64,000 bases of DNA from Vreelandella hamiltonii (GCF_014651775.1 NZ_BMXN01000006.1:124001-188000); one strand, 5' to 3'. Positions 35,522 through 45,762 are shown, numbered from the stretch's first letter. Numbers and translations are program-made. The notes: generated from the sequence alone by a model not told the origin.

Positions 35522-36115
35522 TCAGCGCGCCAGCAGGCGGCCCAGTTCCGGGTCGCTGAAGGCGCGGTTCAAACCATCGCTCAACAGGTCGTTCAGCATG
35601 CGGGTATTGCTGTCTTCACCAGGTTTGATGGCGTAGCCCTGCGTACGGCGTGAGGTATAGGTGCCGGTGTAGGTCGTGCCCTGATGCTGCGCAATGGCGC
35701 GGAAGACACCCTCGATACGGGCCTCGTCGATGAGCGGCTGGCCGCTATCGCCCCGCAGGTAGGCCAGGCTGGCGAGTTCCAGCGTCAGAGTGGGGCGGCC
35801 CTGGGCGGTTTCCCGGGTGGGGTTGAAGCCCATGTCGCGCACCGCACGCTCTGCTTCGGCCTGAAGTTTCGGAATCAATTCATGTCGGTTGACGGTGATT
35901 TGCGCCGTCGACATGCTGCCGCCTGCCCGTGTGCCAATGACTTCACTGGGGCGGGCATCCACGGCCACCACGGTCACCTGCTGCCCGGAGCCTACCTGCG
36001 ACACGTTGGCCGTGCGGGAAGGGTTCAGCTGCAGGAACTGGGGGCTGGCGCAGCCGGCCAGCAGGGCGGTGGCCAACAGCGCACCGGAAATACGTAAAAA
36101 ATGACGCCGACGCAT
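35522..36115 (-). CDS. YajG-family lipoprotein
   Basis: Precursor of about 197 residues with a twin-charged N-terminus (MRRRHFLRISG), a hydrophobic segment and the lipobox LLAGC. The mature part, with VTVVAVDARPSEVIGTRAG and VRDMGFNPT, matches the YajG group of outer-membrane lipoproteins of unknown function. The MRRR start at 36115 has GGAGAG five bases upstream. A four-copy 16-bp tandem repeat lies in its upstream region. Confidence 0.82.
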   Translation of the reverse strand: MRRRHFLRISGALLATALLAGCASPQFLQLNPSRTANVSQVGSGQQVTVVAVDARPSEVIGTRAGGSMSTAQITVNRHELIPKLQAEAERAVRDMGFNPTRETAQGRPTLTLELASLAYLRGDSGQPLIDEARIEGVFRAIAQHQGTTYTGTYTSRRTQGYAIKPGEDSNTRMLNDLLSDGLNRAFSDPELGRLLAR

Positions 36116-36130
36116 ACAACTCTCCACACT

Positions 36131-36194
36131 CTACTTGTTTGGGGCGTAACTTGCTTGGATAGTAACCTGATTGGGTAGTCACTTGCCTGGATAG
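36131..36194. repeat. 16-bp imperfect tandem repeat, four units
   Basis: Units at 36131-36146, 36147-36162, 36163-36178 and 36179-36194: CTACTTGTTTGGGGCG, TAACTTGCTTGGATAG, TAACCTGATTGGGTAG, TCACTTGCCTGGATAG. The shared pattern is NNACTTGNTTGGRTAG. It covers the stretch just upstream of the yajG-type gene, where its promoter should be. Confidence 0.75.
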
Positions 36195-36272
36195 TAAAAG
36201 CCTGTCGTAACAAGGCATTGCTGTCCAGGGTCGGTACAGTATAGCCCTGCTGCGACAGGCGAGGCCAGCGGC

Positions 36273-37367
36273 TTACGTGACCCGGCTAGGCTGCGGCTGG
36301 GGTGCGGTGTCTTCCTTGAAGCGATGCCACTGGCGCGGATGCGCAAACAGCCGCTGGCCGCGCTGCAGGTTCAGCCGTTCGAAGTCGGCATGACGCACGG
36401 TGGCCAGCCAGGGCTTGGCAAGCCAGTCCGCCTCCAGCTCGACCCGTACTTCGGCCCCCACAGGGGAAAGCGCGGTGACCGTGACAGGCAGGTGGCTTTC
36501 CGGGCTGGGTGCTTCCGCCAGGCGCACTTCGTGGGGGCGCAACAGCAGCTCTTCGTCACCGTCTGGCAGGTCTACCTGCAGGCGCGCATCTCCGCAGGTC
36601 AGCACACCTTGCTGCACGCTGCCCTCCAGGTGGTTCACGTCACCGAGGAATTCGAACACAAAGCGGTTCTTCGGCGAGCGGTAGAGGGTTTCCGGCGTGT
36701 CGATCTGTTCGATACGGCCGTTGCTCATCACCACGACGCGATCCGAAAGCTCCAGCGCCTCTTCCTGGTCGTGGGTCACGAATACGCTGGTGAAGTTCAG
36801 CTCATCATGAAGGCGACGCAGCCAGCGGCGAAGGTCCTGACGTACCTTGGCGTCCAGCGCGCCGAAGGGCTCGTCCAGCAGCAGCACGTCGGGTTCTACG
36901 GCCAGTGCCCTGGCCAGCGACACACGCTGCTGCTGGCCGCCCGAGAGCTGCGCAGGCAGGCGGTTGGCCAAATGCTGGAGCTGAACCATTTCCAGCAGCC
37001 GAAATACTCGTGCACGAATCTCGCCGCTGGAGGGGCGACGCTTGCGCGGCATCACGGTCAGGCCAAAGGCCACGTTGTCGTAGACGCTCATATGGCGAAA
37101 CAGCGCATAGTGCTGAAACACAAAACCGATGCGCCGGTCACGCACGTGCACATGGGTGACATCGCGATCGCCAAACAGAATTTTACCGGGCGTTGGCGTG
37201 CGGTCAGCGCTCTCCAGACCTGCAATGATACGCAGCAGGGTCGTCTTGCCCGACCCGGAGGGGCCCAGCAAGCCGACCAGCTCGCCCTCATGAATGTCCA
37301 GGTCGATGGGTTCGAGGGCCTGGGTATTGGCAAAATGCTTGGCAATATTCTCTAAGCGAATACTCAT
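36273..37367 (-). CDS. cysA: sulfate/thiosulfate ABC transporter ATP-binding protein
   Basis: ATPase of the sulfate importer, 364 residues. The opening [18 protein letters not shown] is typical of CysA. It has Walker [19 protein letters not shown], signature [15 protein letters not shown], Walker [17 protein letters not shown] and the switch His in [13 protein letters not shown]-terminal regulatory TOBE-like domain follows. GGGAGG precedes the ATG at 37367. The start overlaps the cysW stop by four bases. It is last in the sbp-cysT-cysW-cysA order. Confidence 0.95.
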   Translation of the reverse strand: MSIRLENIAKHFANTQALEPIDLDIHEGELVGLLGPSGSGKTTLLRIIAGLESADRTPTPGKILFGDRDVTHVHVRDRRIGFVFQHYALFRHMSVYDNVAFGLTVMPRKRRPSSGEIRARVFRLLEMVQLQHLANRLPAQLSGGQQQRVSLARALAVEPDVLLLDEPFGALDAKVRQDLRRWLRRLHDELNFTSVFVTHDQEEALELSDRVVVMSNGRIEQIDTPETLYRSPKNRFVFEFLGDVNHLEGSVQQGVLTCGDARLQVDLPDGDEELLLRPHEVRLAEAPSPESHLPVTVTALSPVGAEVRVELEADWLAKPWLATVRHADFERLNLQRGQRLFAHPRQWHRFKEDTAPQPQPSRVT

Positions 37368-38191
37368 ACGAGTGCCTCCCGGCGCGATGCGCGCCATTCC
37401 AGGCCTGCCTTGGCCGCAAGGGTTAACAGGGCAATCAGCGCCAGCAAGGCCGCGCTGGCAAATGCCCCCACGGCGTTGTAATCCTGATAGAGCTGTTCGA
37501 GGTGCAAGGGCAGCGTATTGGTCTGCCCGCGAATAGCCCCTGAGACCACGGAGACCGCGCCGAATTCACCTACCGCGCGAGCGTTGGTGAGGATGATGCC
37601 GTACAGCAGTGCCCAACGGATGTTGGGGAGCGTCACGCGCCAGAACGTGGTCCAGCCTGAGGCGCCTAGGGTCACGGCGGCTTCTTCTTCGCGGGAGCCC
37701 TGGGCCTGCATCAATGGAATCAGTTCCCGAGCGACGAAGGGGCAGGTGACGAAGATGGTGACCATCAGAATGCCGGGCCAGGCAAACATGAGCTGAATGT
37801 CATGGGTATCCAGCCAGCTGCCGATCCAGCCATTGCGGCCGTAGAGCAGCAGGTAGATCAAACCGGCCACGACGGGCGAAACGGCAAAGGGTATGTCGAT
37901 CAGGGTTTGCAGAATGCGGCGGCCGGGGAAGCTGAAGCGGGTCACCAGCCAGGCCAGCGCGACGCCAAAGACCAGGCAGACCGGAATGGTCATCAGCGCG
38001 ATGACCAGCGTCAGGCCGATGGCGTGCAGGGTGAAGGTATTGGTCACGTTGGCCCAGAACACCGCCACGCCCTGAGAAAAGGCCTGAGCAAAAATGGCGA
38101 CCAGCGGCAGCAGCAGAAACAGCGCCGACAGCAGCAGGGCGCTGACGATCAGTACGCGCCGCACCAGCGGCGCATCCCCTACGCGATGCAT
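37364..38191 (-). CDS. cysW: sulfate ABC transporter permease CysW
   Basis: Inner-membrane permease, 275 residues with six helices. The coupling motif [31 protein letters not shown] and the segment [32 protein letters not shown] are typical of CysW. The ATG at 38191 shares one base with the cysT stop (TAATG). The open frame continues upstream inside cysT but that part is not membrane-like. Its stop overlaps cysA by four bases. Confidence 0.95.
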   Translation of the reverse strand: MHRVGDAPLVRRVLIVSALLLSALFLLLPLVAIFAQAFSQGVAVFWANVTNTFTLHAIGLTLVIALMTIPVCLVFGVALAWLVTRFSFPGRRILQTLIDIPFAVSPVVAGLIYLLLYGRNGWIGSWLDTHDIQLMFAWPGILMVTIFVTCPFVARELIPLMQAQGSREEEAAVTLGASGWTTFWRVTLPNIRWALLYGIILTNARAVGEFGAVSVVSGAIRGQTNTLPLHLEQLYQDYNAVGAFASAALLALIALLTLAAKAGLEWRASRREALV

Positions 38192-39045
38192 TAGCCTTTT
38201 CCTCCATGCAAGCGGCGCACGAAGCGCCCCTGCCAGATGTTGATGACCAGCAGCAGTGCCAGCGACACGAAGAGGACCACCGAGGCGATGGCCGAAGCGC
38301 CTGCGTAGTCGTACTCCTGAAGCCGAACGAAGATCATCAATGCCGTGATCTCCGTTTCGTAGGGCATGTTGCCCGCGATGAAGATGATCGCCCCGAACTC
38401 GCCCAGAGAGCGCACGAACGCCAGCCCCGTACCGGTGACCAGCGCTGGCCACAGGTGGGGCATGATCACCCGGCGAAATGCTACGCTGTCGGTAGCACCC
38501 AGCGACATGGCGGCTTCATCGATCTCGGCGGGCAGGTCTTCGAGTACCGGCTGCACGGTGCGCACCACGAAAGGAATACTGGTAAAAGCCATGGCCAGGG
38601 CAATGCCGACCCAGGTATAGGCGACTTGAAAGCCTAACGGTTCGAGCAGGCGGCCCATCCAGCCATTGCCGGCATACAGGGTGGCCAAGGTGATGCCCGC
38701 CACCGCCGTGGGAAGGGCGAAGGGCAGGTCCATCAGCGCATCCAGCAGACGCTTGCCGGGGAACTCGTAGCGCACCAGCACCCAGGCCAGCAGCAGCCCG
38801 AAAACGGCGTTGACCAGCGCGGCCACGGCGGCAGCGCCAATGGTCACGGTGTAGCTGGCCACCACGCGGCCATCGGTGATGATGGCCCAGTACTGGCTGA
38901 GGCTGAGCCCCGCCAGTTGGCCAAACAACCCGGTGATGGGCAGCAGCAGTACCAGCGAGATAAACAGCACGCTGATACCCATGGAAAGGCCAAAACCCGG
39001 CAGCACGCGTGTGCTGCCGGATCGCCAGAATGCAAGTTGGCTCAT
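38191..39045 (-). CDS. cysT: sulfate ABC transporter permease CysT
   Basis: Permease partner of CysW, 284 residues with six helices. CysT/CysU features are VLPGFGLSMGISVLFISLVLLLPI at the N-terminus, LPTAVAGITLATLYAGNGWMG, the coupling motif IDEAAMSLGATDSVAFRRVIMPHLWPAL and SLGEFGAIIFIAGNMPYETEI. Lies nine bases downstream of the binding-protein gene. Confidence 0.95.
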   Translation of the reverse strand: MSQLAFWRSGSTRVLPGFGLSMGISVLFISLVLLLPITGLFGQLAGLSLSQYWAIITDGRVVASYTVTIGAAAVAALVNAVFGLLLAWVLVRYEFPGKRLLDALMDLPFALPTAVAGITLATLYAGNGWMGRLLEPLGFQVAYTWVGIALAMAFTSIPFVVRTVQPVLEDLPAEIDEAAMSLGATDSVAFRRVIMPHLWPALVTGTGLAFVRSLGEFGAIIFIAGNMPYETEITALMIFVRLQEYDYAGASAIASVVLFVSLALLLVINIWQGRFVRRLHGGKG

Positions 39046-39054
39046 GGGGCTCCG

Positions 39055-40107
39055 TTAGCGACGTTGCAGTTGATCGAGCAGTGCGCCGCCTTCGAAATGG
39101 GCTTCCATGGCTTCTTCCCAGCTACCAAACACGTCTTCGACCTGAAGCAGTTCGGTCTCGGGGAACTGGTCGGCAAACTCGGCCACCACGGTCTCGTTAT
39201 GCACACGGTAGTTGAAGCCCGCCAGCAGGCGCTGAGCCTCTTCGCTGTAGAGGTACTCGAGGTAGCTCTGTGCCAGATCGCTGTTGCCGTTGCGCTCGGC
39301 GTTGGGGCCGACCACGGCGACCGGGAATTCGGCCAGGATGCTGACCGGCGGCACGATCACTTCATAATCGTCGCTGCCGTATTCGGTGCGGATATTGTTG
39401 ACTTCGGACTCGAAGCTGATCAGCACATCGCCAATGCCGCGTTCGATGAAGCTGGTAGTGGCACCACGACCGCCGGTGTCAAATACCGCGACGTTGCGCA
39501 GGAAGGTGCGCATGAAGTCCTGAATCTGCTCGTCGTCACCGTCGAAAGCCTGATCGGCGAAGCCCCAGGCGGCCAAATAGGTGTAGCGGCCATTGCCGGA
39601 GGTTTTCGGGTTCGGGAAGACCATGCGGACGTCTTCCTGTACCAGGTCGTCCCAGCTCTCGATGCCCTTGGGGTTGCCCTTGCGCACCAGGAACGCGGTG
39701 GTGGAATAGTAGGGTGACGCATTGTTGTCGAACGCCTGCTGCCAATCTTCCGCGACCAGGCCTGCATCCGCCAGCGCTTGAACGTCGGTGACTTGATTAT
39801 AGGTCACTACATCGGCGCGCAGACCCTGCAGAATGGCCCGTGCCTGAGCCGAGGAGCCGCCGTGAGACTGGCTGATGCCGATCTCTTCGCCGTGCTCTTC
39901 CTGCCACCAGGCTTGGAACTCAGGGTTGATGGCCGAAAAAAGCTCACGGGCGATATCGTAGGAAGAGTTGAGCAGCTCACGCTCCTGGGCCACGGCGCTG
40001 GTGGAGAGCGTCATGCCGGCAATGGCGGTGCCGACGGCAGCGGCGAGCAGGCTGCGGCGCAGTCCATTACGAAGCAGGCTGGTGCGAAGTAGAGTATGGC
40101 GTGTCAT
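39055..40107 (-). CDS. sbp: sulfate ABC transporter substrate-binding protein
   Basis: Periplasmic sulfate receptor, 350 residues including a long signal peptide ending TLSTSAVAQ. The mature part has the family signatures [21 protein letters not shown] and [29 protein letters not shown], where Ser and Gly main-chain atoms bind the sulfate, and [21 protein letters not shown]. Sbp and CysP cannot be told apart confidently. It is first in the leftward operon; CysB control is usual in gammaproteobacteria, but no site was identified here. Confidence 0.93.
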   Translation of the reverse strand: MTRHTLLRTSLLRNGLRRSLLAAAVGTAIAGMTLSTSAVAQERELLNSSYDIARELFSAINPEFQAWWQEEHGEEIGISQSHGGSSAQARAILQGLRADVVTYNQVTDVQALADAGLVAEDWQQAFDNNASPYYSTTAFLVRKGNPKGIESWDDLVQEDVRMVFPNPKTSGNGRYTYLAAWGFADQAFDGDDEQIQDFMRTFLRNVAVFDTGGRGATTSFIERGIGDVLISFESEVNNIRTEYGSDDYEVIVPPVSILAEFPVAVVGPNAERNGNSDLAQSYLEYLYSEEAQRLLAGFNYRVHNETVVAEFADQFPETELLQVEDVFGSWEEAMEAHFEGGALLDQLQRR

Positions 40108-40334
40108 GGCAGGCTCCTGATAGCAGGGGGCGACATAGTCGCGATGGTGCTAAGGTTAAACCTGTCATTGTGGAATTACAATTGTGTTTTATATTCTATT
40201 TGTGAATATATGAGGAAGGTTAGGCAATGACGCATGCCTTTCATACCGCTCAAGGGCATCATCCTTGCGTGGGGCTGGGCGCAGCGCTCTGGTAAGATAG
40301 CGCAATACCGTTAATCCGCGCTAAGGACCCCATG

Positions 40335-41033
40335 ATGAGCACTGCCCAGGATTTCTTGATTGCCCCTTCCATTTTGTCGGCCAACTTCGCCCGTTTGGGG
40401 GAAGAGGTAGACAACGTTCTGGCCGCCGGTGCGGACGTGGTGCACTTCGATGTCATGGACAACCACTACGTGCCCAACCTGACCATTGGCCCAATGGTCT
40501 GCAAGGCGCTGCGCCAGCACGGCGTGACCGCGCCCATCGATGTGCATCTGATGGTCAAGCCGGTGGATCGCATGATCAGTGATTTCATCGACGCGGGTGC
40601 GAGCTACATCACCTTTCACCCCGAAGCCTCCGAGCATATCGATCGCTCTTTGCAGCTGATCCGCGATGGCGGCTGCAAGGCCGGGCTGGTTTTCAACCCG
40701 GCAACGCCGCTTAGCTATCTCGATTACGTGATGGACAAAGTGGATATGGTGCTGCTGATGAGCGTCAACCCGGGCTTTGGTGGGCAATCGTTCATCCCGA
40801 CGACCCTCGACAAGCTGCGCGAGGCGCGGGCAAGGATCGATGCTTCGGGCTTGCCAATCCGCCTGGAGATCGATGGGGGCGTCAAGGTGGATAACATCGC
40901 CGAGATTGCCGCTGCCGGTGCCGATACGTTCGTGGCTGGCTCGGCCATTTTCAATGCGCACCAGGCCAGCGACCCCCACGGATACGATAGCGTCATTCAG
41001 CAGATGCGAGCTGCGCTGGCCAGCGTCCGCTGA
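40335..41033 (+). CDS. rpe: ribulose-phosphate 3-epimerase
   Basis: Interconverts ribulose 5-phosphate and xylulose 5-phosphate in the pentose phosphate pathway. TIM barrel of about 232 residues with [36 protein letters not shown] (metal-binding His and catalytic Asp), [26 protein letters not shown] and [11 protein letters not shown], all diagnostic. AAGGA at 40323-40327 suits the ATG at 40335; an ATG at 40332 is also possible. rpe upstream of gph is usual in gammaproteobacteria; here a leftward ndh lies between them. Confidence 0.97.
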   Translation: MSTAQDFLIAPSILSANFARLGEEVDNVLAAGADVVHFDVMDNHYVPNLTIGPMVCKALRQHGVTAPIDVHLMVKPVDRMISDFIDAGASYITFHPEASEHIDRSLQLIRDGGCKAGLVFNPATPLSYLDYVMDKVDMVLLMSVNPGFGGQSFIPTTLDKLREARARIDASGLPIRLEIDGGVKVDNIAEIAAAGADTFVAGSAIFNAHQASDPHGYDSVIQQMRAALASVR

Positions 41034-41046
41034 TCGAGGCGGGCGC

Positions 41047-42345
41047 TCAATGCAGCTTCATGCGTGGCTTGAGGTAGCGGTTCAGTTTGTCTACCAGCCA
41101 GGCAAGACCCGTCTTTGGCGCGCCATGTATCGACAGCTGATGCATACGATACAAGGAAGCATACGCCTGGCGCGCCAGCCAGCCCTCCAGAAACAGCCCG
41201 CGAGAAGCGGAGCTGCGCATCAGGTTGCCCACCGCATCGTAGCGTGCCAGCGATACCAGTGAGCCGTGGTCACGGTAGTGAAACGCGGCCAGGGGTTTCT
41301 GTTCCAGGCAGTTGATCAGGTTCTTCGCCAGTACCTTGGCTTGCTGATGGGCGGCCTGGGCGCGGGGCGGCACGGTGGCATCCTCGCCTTGTGGGCAGCT
41401 GGCGCAGTCGCCCAGGGCAAAAATGGCAGGGTCATCGACGCTTTGCAGGGTTTGGTGCACGGCGACCTGATGGCGCTTGTTGGTAGTGAGCCCCAGCTCG
41501 CTGAGGAACTCGGGCGCCTTGATGCCCGCGGCCCAGACGTTCAGGTCGGTATCGATGACTTCGCCATCATTGGTGACCAGATGATACTCCTTCGCCTCCT
41601 GAATGGCCGTGTTGACGTGCACGGTGACGCCAAGGCTTTCCAGCTCCTGCTGTACAGTGCCGCTGATGCGTTCGGACAAACCTGGCAGCAGGCGCGGCGC
41701 GGCCTCGATCAAGTGTACGCTGATGGATTGGTGGTCCACCGCCGTCACCCCGTAGGCGTTCAACAGACGTGAGGCATCCAGCAGCTCCGCCGACAGCTCT
41801 ACCCCTGTGGCGCCACCACCGACGATACCGATGGTGAGCTGGGTATGTTGGCGCAGCGATGGGTCGGTGTAACGCAGGAAGGTGTTGATCATGTCCCGCT
41901 GGAACGCCTTGGCCTGCTGGGGCGAATCGATGAAGTGGCAATGCTCGGCCACGCCCTGAGTGCCAAAGTCGTTGGAAACGCTGCCCAGTGCCAGCACCAG
42001 GTAGTCATAGGTGATCTGCCGAGCGGGCAGCACTTCTTCGCCCTCTTCATCGACGATGGCCGCCAGGTGAATCACCTTCTGTTCACGATCCAGCCCGCTC
42101 AATGAGCCCCGCTGGTAGCGGTAGTGATGGGCGGTGGAGTGGCCACGATAGTCCACTTCGTCCATGCTGGAGTTCAACACGCCGGTAGCCAGCTCATGGA
42201 GCAGCGGTTTCCAGACATGGGTGGCGTTACGGTCCAGCAGCACGATCTCGGCGCGTTTTTTCTTGCCCAGCGTGTGCCCCAGCTTGGTGGCGAGGGCCAG
42301 GCCTCCGGCGCCGCCGCCCACAATCACGATTCGGGGAGTGGCCAT
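41047..42345 (-). CDS. ndh: type II NADH:quinone oxidoreductase
   Basis: Single-subunit, non-proton-pumping NADH dehydrogenase on the inner face of the membrane, 432 residues. It has the FAD loop IVIVGGGAGGLALATKLGHTLG, the NADH loop IGIVGGGATGVELSAELLDA and a conserved AQAAHQQAKVLAKNL quinone-side segment. The C-terminal part (MHQLSIHGAPKTGLAWLVDKLNRYLKPRMKLH) is the amphipathic membrane anchor typical of Ndh. It is convergent with rpe and divergent from gph. Confidence 0.95.
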   Translation of the reverse strand: MATPRIVIVGGGAGGLALATKLGHTLGKKKRAEIVLLDRNATHVWKPLLHELATGVLNSSMDEVDYRGHSTAHHYRYQRGSLSGLDREQKVIHLAAIVDEEGEEVLPARQITYDYLVLALGSVSNDFGTQGVAEHCHFIDSPQQAKAFQRDMINTFLRYTDPSLRQHTQLTIGIVGGGATGVELSAELLDASRLLNAYGVTAVDHQSISVHLIEAAPRLLPGLSERISGTVQQELESLGVTVHVNTAIQEAKEYHLVTNDGEVIDTDLNVWAAGIKAPEFLSELGLTTNKRHQVAVHQTLQSVDDPAIFALGDCASCPQGEDATVPPRAQAAHQQAKVLAKNLINCLEQKPLAAFHYRDHGSLVSLARYDAVGNLMRSSASRGLFLEGWLARQAYASLYRMHQLSIHGAPKTGLAWLVDKLNRYLKPRMKLH

Positions 42346-42470
42346 TACTCTCTCCTTGGCTAATATAGCCTCAGCATAGAAGCTTCCACGCGGTATGGGT
42401 AATCGCAGGCCGATAAGGTGATAAAATTAATCGTGATTATGTCGTCCAGTGCCATGACCAGGGAGCCCGT

Positions 42471-43148
42471 GTGCATACCATTCTGCAGCAGAAGCAACTG
42501 ATCGCCTTCGACCTCGATGGCACCTTGATCGATTCCGTGCCTGATCTGGCCGTAGCCGTACAGCAATCCATGCGGGAGATGGCGCTGCCGCTGCCGGATG
42601 AGCAGCAGGTGCGCCACTGGGTAGGCAACGGTGCACAGGTGTTGGTGGAGCGCGCACTCAGTTGGGCGACTTCGTCAGCGCCGGAGCCGGGGCTTGTCGA
42701 GGCTGCGCTGGCGGCGTTCATGCGCCATTATGCGGCGGCGCCCAACGCACGCACCGTGCTGTACCCGCACGTGGCGCAAGCGCTGCAGCAGCTGCATGAC
42801 GCAGGCTTCACGCTGGCACTCATTACCAACAAGCCCGAACGCTTCATTGCGCCCATTCTGGAGCATTTCGAACTGCTGGCGCTATTTGCCCACTGCGTGG
42901 GTGGCGATTCGCTGCCTGAGAAAAAGCCTAGCCCCGCGCCGCTGCTACATATCGCACGTTTGTTGGACGTTGCGCCGAGTGCCTGCGTGATGGTCGGAGA
43001 CTCACGCCACGATATCGAGGCGGGCAAGGCAGCGGGTTTTGCCACGGTGGCGCTGCCTTACGGCTACAATCACGGCGACCCTATCGAACAGAGCCAGCCG
43101 GAGGTGCTGATCGAGTCCTTGGCTGAGCTGATCGACTCTGACGCTTAG
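42471..43148 (+). CDS. gph: phosphoglycolate phosphatase
   Basis: HAD-superfamily phosphatase, 225 residues, hydrolysing 2-phosphoglycolate formed in DNA repair or by other routes. Motif I is AFDLDGTLIDSVPDL, motif II LALITNKPE, and motif III/IV GGDSLPEKKPSPAPLL then VMVGDSRHDIEAGKAAG. Translation starts at a GTG at 42471 with GGAG nine bases upstream. trpE follows gph in relatives such as Pseudomonas; here it does not. Confidence 0.93.
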   Translation: MHTILQQKQLIAFDLDGTLIDSVPDLAVAVQQSMREMALPLPDEQQVRHWVGNGAQVLVERALSWATSSAPEPGLVEAALAAFMRHYAAAPNARTVLYPHVAQALQQLHDAGFTLALITNKPERFIAPILEHFELLALFAHCVGGDSLPEKKPSPAPLLHIARLLDVAPSACVMVGDSRHDIEAGKAAGFATVALPYGYNHGDPIEQSQPEVLIESLAELIDSDA

Positions 43149-43151
43149 GCG

Positions 43152-44069
43152 TCAGTGATCGGCGCGGGCGCCCCCCAGCGCCTCGTGAAGCAGCTCGGCG
43201 TTATGCAGCAGCAGGGCAGGGTAATTGTAGGCAGGGCCATCGGCCTCGCTGAGCGTATCGGTGTAGAGCGGGCCTGCCAGGGCCAGGCCTGACTCTCTCG
43301 CCAAGGCGTCCATGTGAATGTCGGGCACCGTGCTTTCATAAAAGAGCGCGGGAGGGCGCTGCTCGGCGAGCTGTATGCTCATCGCCTCCATGGCCGATGC
43401 GCTGCCCTGGGTTTCGCTATTGATGCCCCAAATGGCGCTGTACTCGAACTCGTAAGCGCGTGCAAAGTAGCCCATCGAGGCCTCGCTGGTGATGAGGGTG
43501 CGGTTGGTCTGCGGGATGCCCTGCAGCCGCTCTCGTACCTGCTGGTCCAGGGCCAGTAAGGCTTCCCTGGCTTCAGCGGCGCGTTGCTGGAAGGCGTCGG
43601 CCTTGTGCGGGTAGTGCTCACTCAGCGTTTCGGCAATCACATCAAGGTAGGCGGCAGCGCCCTTGGGGTCCATCCACATATGCGGGTCGGGGTTGCCCTT
43701 GTACTGGCCCATGGGAATGGTCAGCGGTGACATGGCCGCGTTGTCCGCCAGGGCGGTCAAGGTTAGCGTGTCATCTGCCATGGCCTGTACATGGCGCAGC
43801 CAAGGCTCCAGCTCATAGCCGTTGTAGAACACGATATCGGCCTCTTCCAGTGCCAGCACGTTGGGAGGCGTCAACTCCCAGCGGTGAACATCCTCGCCGG
43901 GCGGCACGATGGTCACGATGCGCACGTCGCTACCTGCCACGCGTTTCACCAGGTCCTCGATGATCGAGAACGATGCAATCACGTTGATGGTGGCGGTCGC
44001 GAAGGCGGGAGGGGCTGCAAGCAGTGCCAAGAGTAACAGCGTGATCGTCCCTGGGAATCGCCTATCCAT
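43152..44069 (-). CDS. metal ABC transporter substrate-binding protein (ZnuA/SitA class)
   Basis: Periplasmic cluster-9 binding protein, 305 residues with a signal peptide (ending PPAFATA). Ligand-type residues lie in VPPGEDVHRWELTP (His), NPDPHMWMDPKGAAAY (His), LITSEASMGYFARAYEF (Glu where zinc receptors have His) and the final Asp in GPLYTDTLSEADGPA. The His-His-Glu-Asp set is more like Mn/Fe receptors, and there is no His-rich loop as in ZnuA. No ATPase or permease gene is next to it, so the transporter partners must be elsewhere or lost. Confidence 0.82.
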   Translation of the reverse strand: MDRRFPGTITLLLLALLAAPPAFATATINVIASFSIIEDLVKRVAGSDVRIVTIVPPGEDVHRWELTPPNVLALEEADIVFYNGYELEPWLRHVQAMADDTLTLTALADNAAMSPLTIPMGQYKGNPDPHMWMDPKGAAAYLDVIAETLSEHYPHKADAFQQRAAEAREALLALDQQVRERLQGIPQTNRTLITSEASMGYFARAYEFEYSAIWGINSETQGSASAMEAMSIQLAEQRPPALFYESTVPDIHMDALARESGLALAGPLYTDTLSEADGPAYNYPALLLHNAELLHEALGGARADH

Positions 44070-45141
44070 GTCACGCTCCTAACCCGTAAAAAAACAGCAG
44101 ATCATAAAGAGTGTTGGGCAGTGTTGCCAGTGTCGGCCACTTCCTATGCAGGGTAGTCGATGAACGATGCCCCGCCTATTCGTCGAATGATTACCTCACT
44201 CTGATTTAACCTCTTTGCTGTATAAAAAACGATAACGCGAATTTGGCGCTCTGCTCCTGGCCTTTGCGAACGTGTTGTTGACAGGTCCCAGGCGTTTCAA
44301 ACACCTCTGACACTGCATAGTGACCAGTGCTTCTTTATCCCTACGCTTGACGCCAATGGCCATTGTGTTCAAGTCCGAAACTGAAGAACGCCCTCTTGTG
44401 TAAAAACGAACCAAGGCGTTACTGCATTAGTCGCTGATTGCCTCTGCAAGGAGGCCTTGGGTTGGGTTATCACCCTGAGCAGAATAGCTTTATGAGTGTC
44501 ACGGAGTAAGTGGAACAATGGCGCAGTCGGAACCGTCAGTGCCTGTGCTGGTGATCTCTCGCTGCCGCCGGAGTCTGCTGAACCCATCTGGCAGCGCATA
44601 TTGCTCTCCCGTCGGCAGTTCGCGTTGCTGTGCTTTGCGACACTGGAACGCGACACCGCGCTGGTGTAGCAACTCCTCCCCTCTGAACGCTGCCAGGTTA
44701 AGCGCCTGTCCCGGATGCTCAGCAGCACCGCTGCTACCTTGCGCAGGGGGGCAGGAAATTTGCTTATAGTCCGGTGTATATTGCGCGACTCGTCGGTATC
44801 AATCATGGCGGCCTGCGTGGCGTCAGCCATCCAATACGACGGCAGCATGGTATCGGCGTTGATTGAGGTCTATGTGGCGACCACGGTCATTACCCTTGGC
44901 AGTGACCCGCCACGAAACGGCGAGGCGTGCTCCATCGCACCCGTGGCGCGCAGCCTGTATGGTTTGTAAAGAGATCAAGTGTTGCAGTGTTCAGAATGAT
45001 TAGAAATAAGCACCTGCGTGCCGAGATCAATCAGGTTGGTGGCGAGCGTGCATCCGCAATGACTGGCACCTATGTTCGAAACAGGTATGTGCTTGGAGTC
45101 TTTTCGCAAAGCGATGCATCGCAAGCACGATGTATACCATC
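44070..45141. other. gene-poor left flank of the accessory island
   Basis: About 1.07 kb without a gene I can support. Several short open frames exist in all directions, none with a recognisable domain or a convincing ribosome site. Two stretches look like coding debris. On the plus strand near 44570-44660 a frame reads EPIWQRILLSRRQFALLC and stops at a TAG after ERDTALV. On the minus strand near 44200-44360 a frame reads MAIGVKRRDKEALVTMQCQR and on to a stop. These may be remnants of genes broken when the island was inserted. Confidence 0.5.
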
Positions 45142-45762
45142 TTAACGACGCAGCATAGAAGCTGCCGCCGCCACCATGATCGTTGCCGCCCCGCGGAACA
45201 GATGTTGCTGCGCGCGCGGGCTGGACAGCAGGTGCCGCATACGCACAGCCGTCACAATGAACAGCGCGCCAACGCTCAGTAATACCAGAACGGTTAGCGG
45301 CACCAACATCATTACCCAAGTTTGTAACGAGACCGCCTCTAAGTTGATGACCAATGGAAGGATCGCCAGGTAAAAAGCGATGGTCTTCGGGTTGCCCAGC
45401 GTTATGGTCAGTCCAGACAATGCCGCCGACAACAGTTCCCGTTTCTTCGCTGACTTGCCCTCTTCTATCGTTTGATGATTGGTGAACCAGAACTGCCAGG
45501 CCAGGTAGCACAGATACAATGCCGCCCCCCAGCGAACCACCTCGAACAGTGCGTTGAAGTGTTCCACGACCATCGCCAGCCCAAAGACCGCGAAAGACAA
45601 ATAGATCAGGTCACCAACTATCAAGCCGAGCAGCAGGCAAAAACCCGGCAAGGTACCGCCACTGACGCTACGGGCGACGAGAGCGGCCAAGCCAGGGCCG
45701 GGGATGGCAGCGGCAATCCCTAGTGCCATCGAATAGGAAAATATTTGCGTTACATCGAGCAT
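45142..45762 (-). CDS. LysE/RhtB-family amino-acid exporter
   Basis: Inner-membrane exporter of 206 residues with about six helices. The N-terminal motif AAIPGPGLAALVARSVSGG (xxPGPxxxxV/A type) and the central LTITLGNPKTIAFYLAILPL are diagnostic for LysE/RhtB translocators of amino acids and derivatives. It is last in the eight-gene leftward operon. Because the other genes look biosynthetic, its cargo is probably the pathway product, an unusual amino acid or amide. The PGPG variant of the usual PGP is visible. Confidence 0.85.
   Translation of the reverse strand: MLDVTQIFSYSMALGIAAAIPGPGLAALVARSVSGGTLPGFCLLLGLIVGDLIYLSFAVFGLAMVVEHFNALFEVVRWGAALYLCYLAWQFWFTNHQTIEEGKSAKKRELLSAALSGLTITLGNPKTIAFYLAILPLVINLEAVSLQTWVMMLVPLTVLVLLSVGALFIVTAVRMRHLLSSPRAQQHLFRGAATIMVAAAASMLRR

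Noticed and set aside
36131..36194. Possible CRISPR array
   Set aside because: The four units are directly adjacent without spacers and there are no cas genes in the window.
44369..44848. 159-codon minus-strand frame in the left flank of the island
   Set aside because: Composition is rich in Ser, Arg and Thr without secondary-structure periodicity or a ribosome site; treated as non-coding or decayed.
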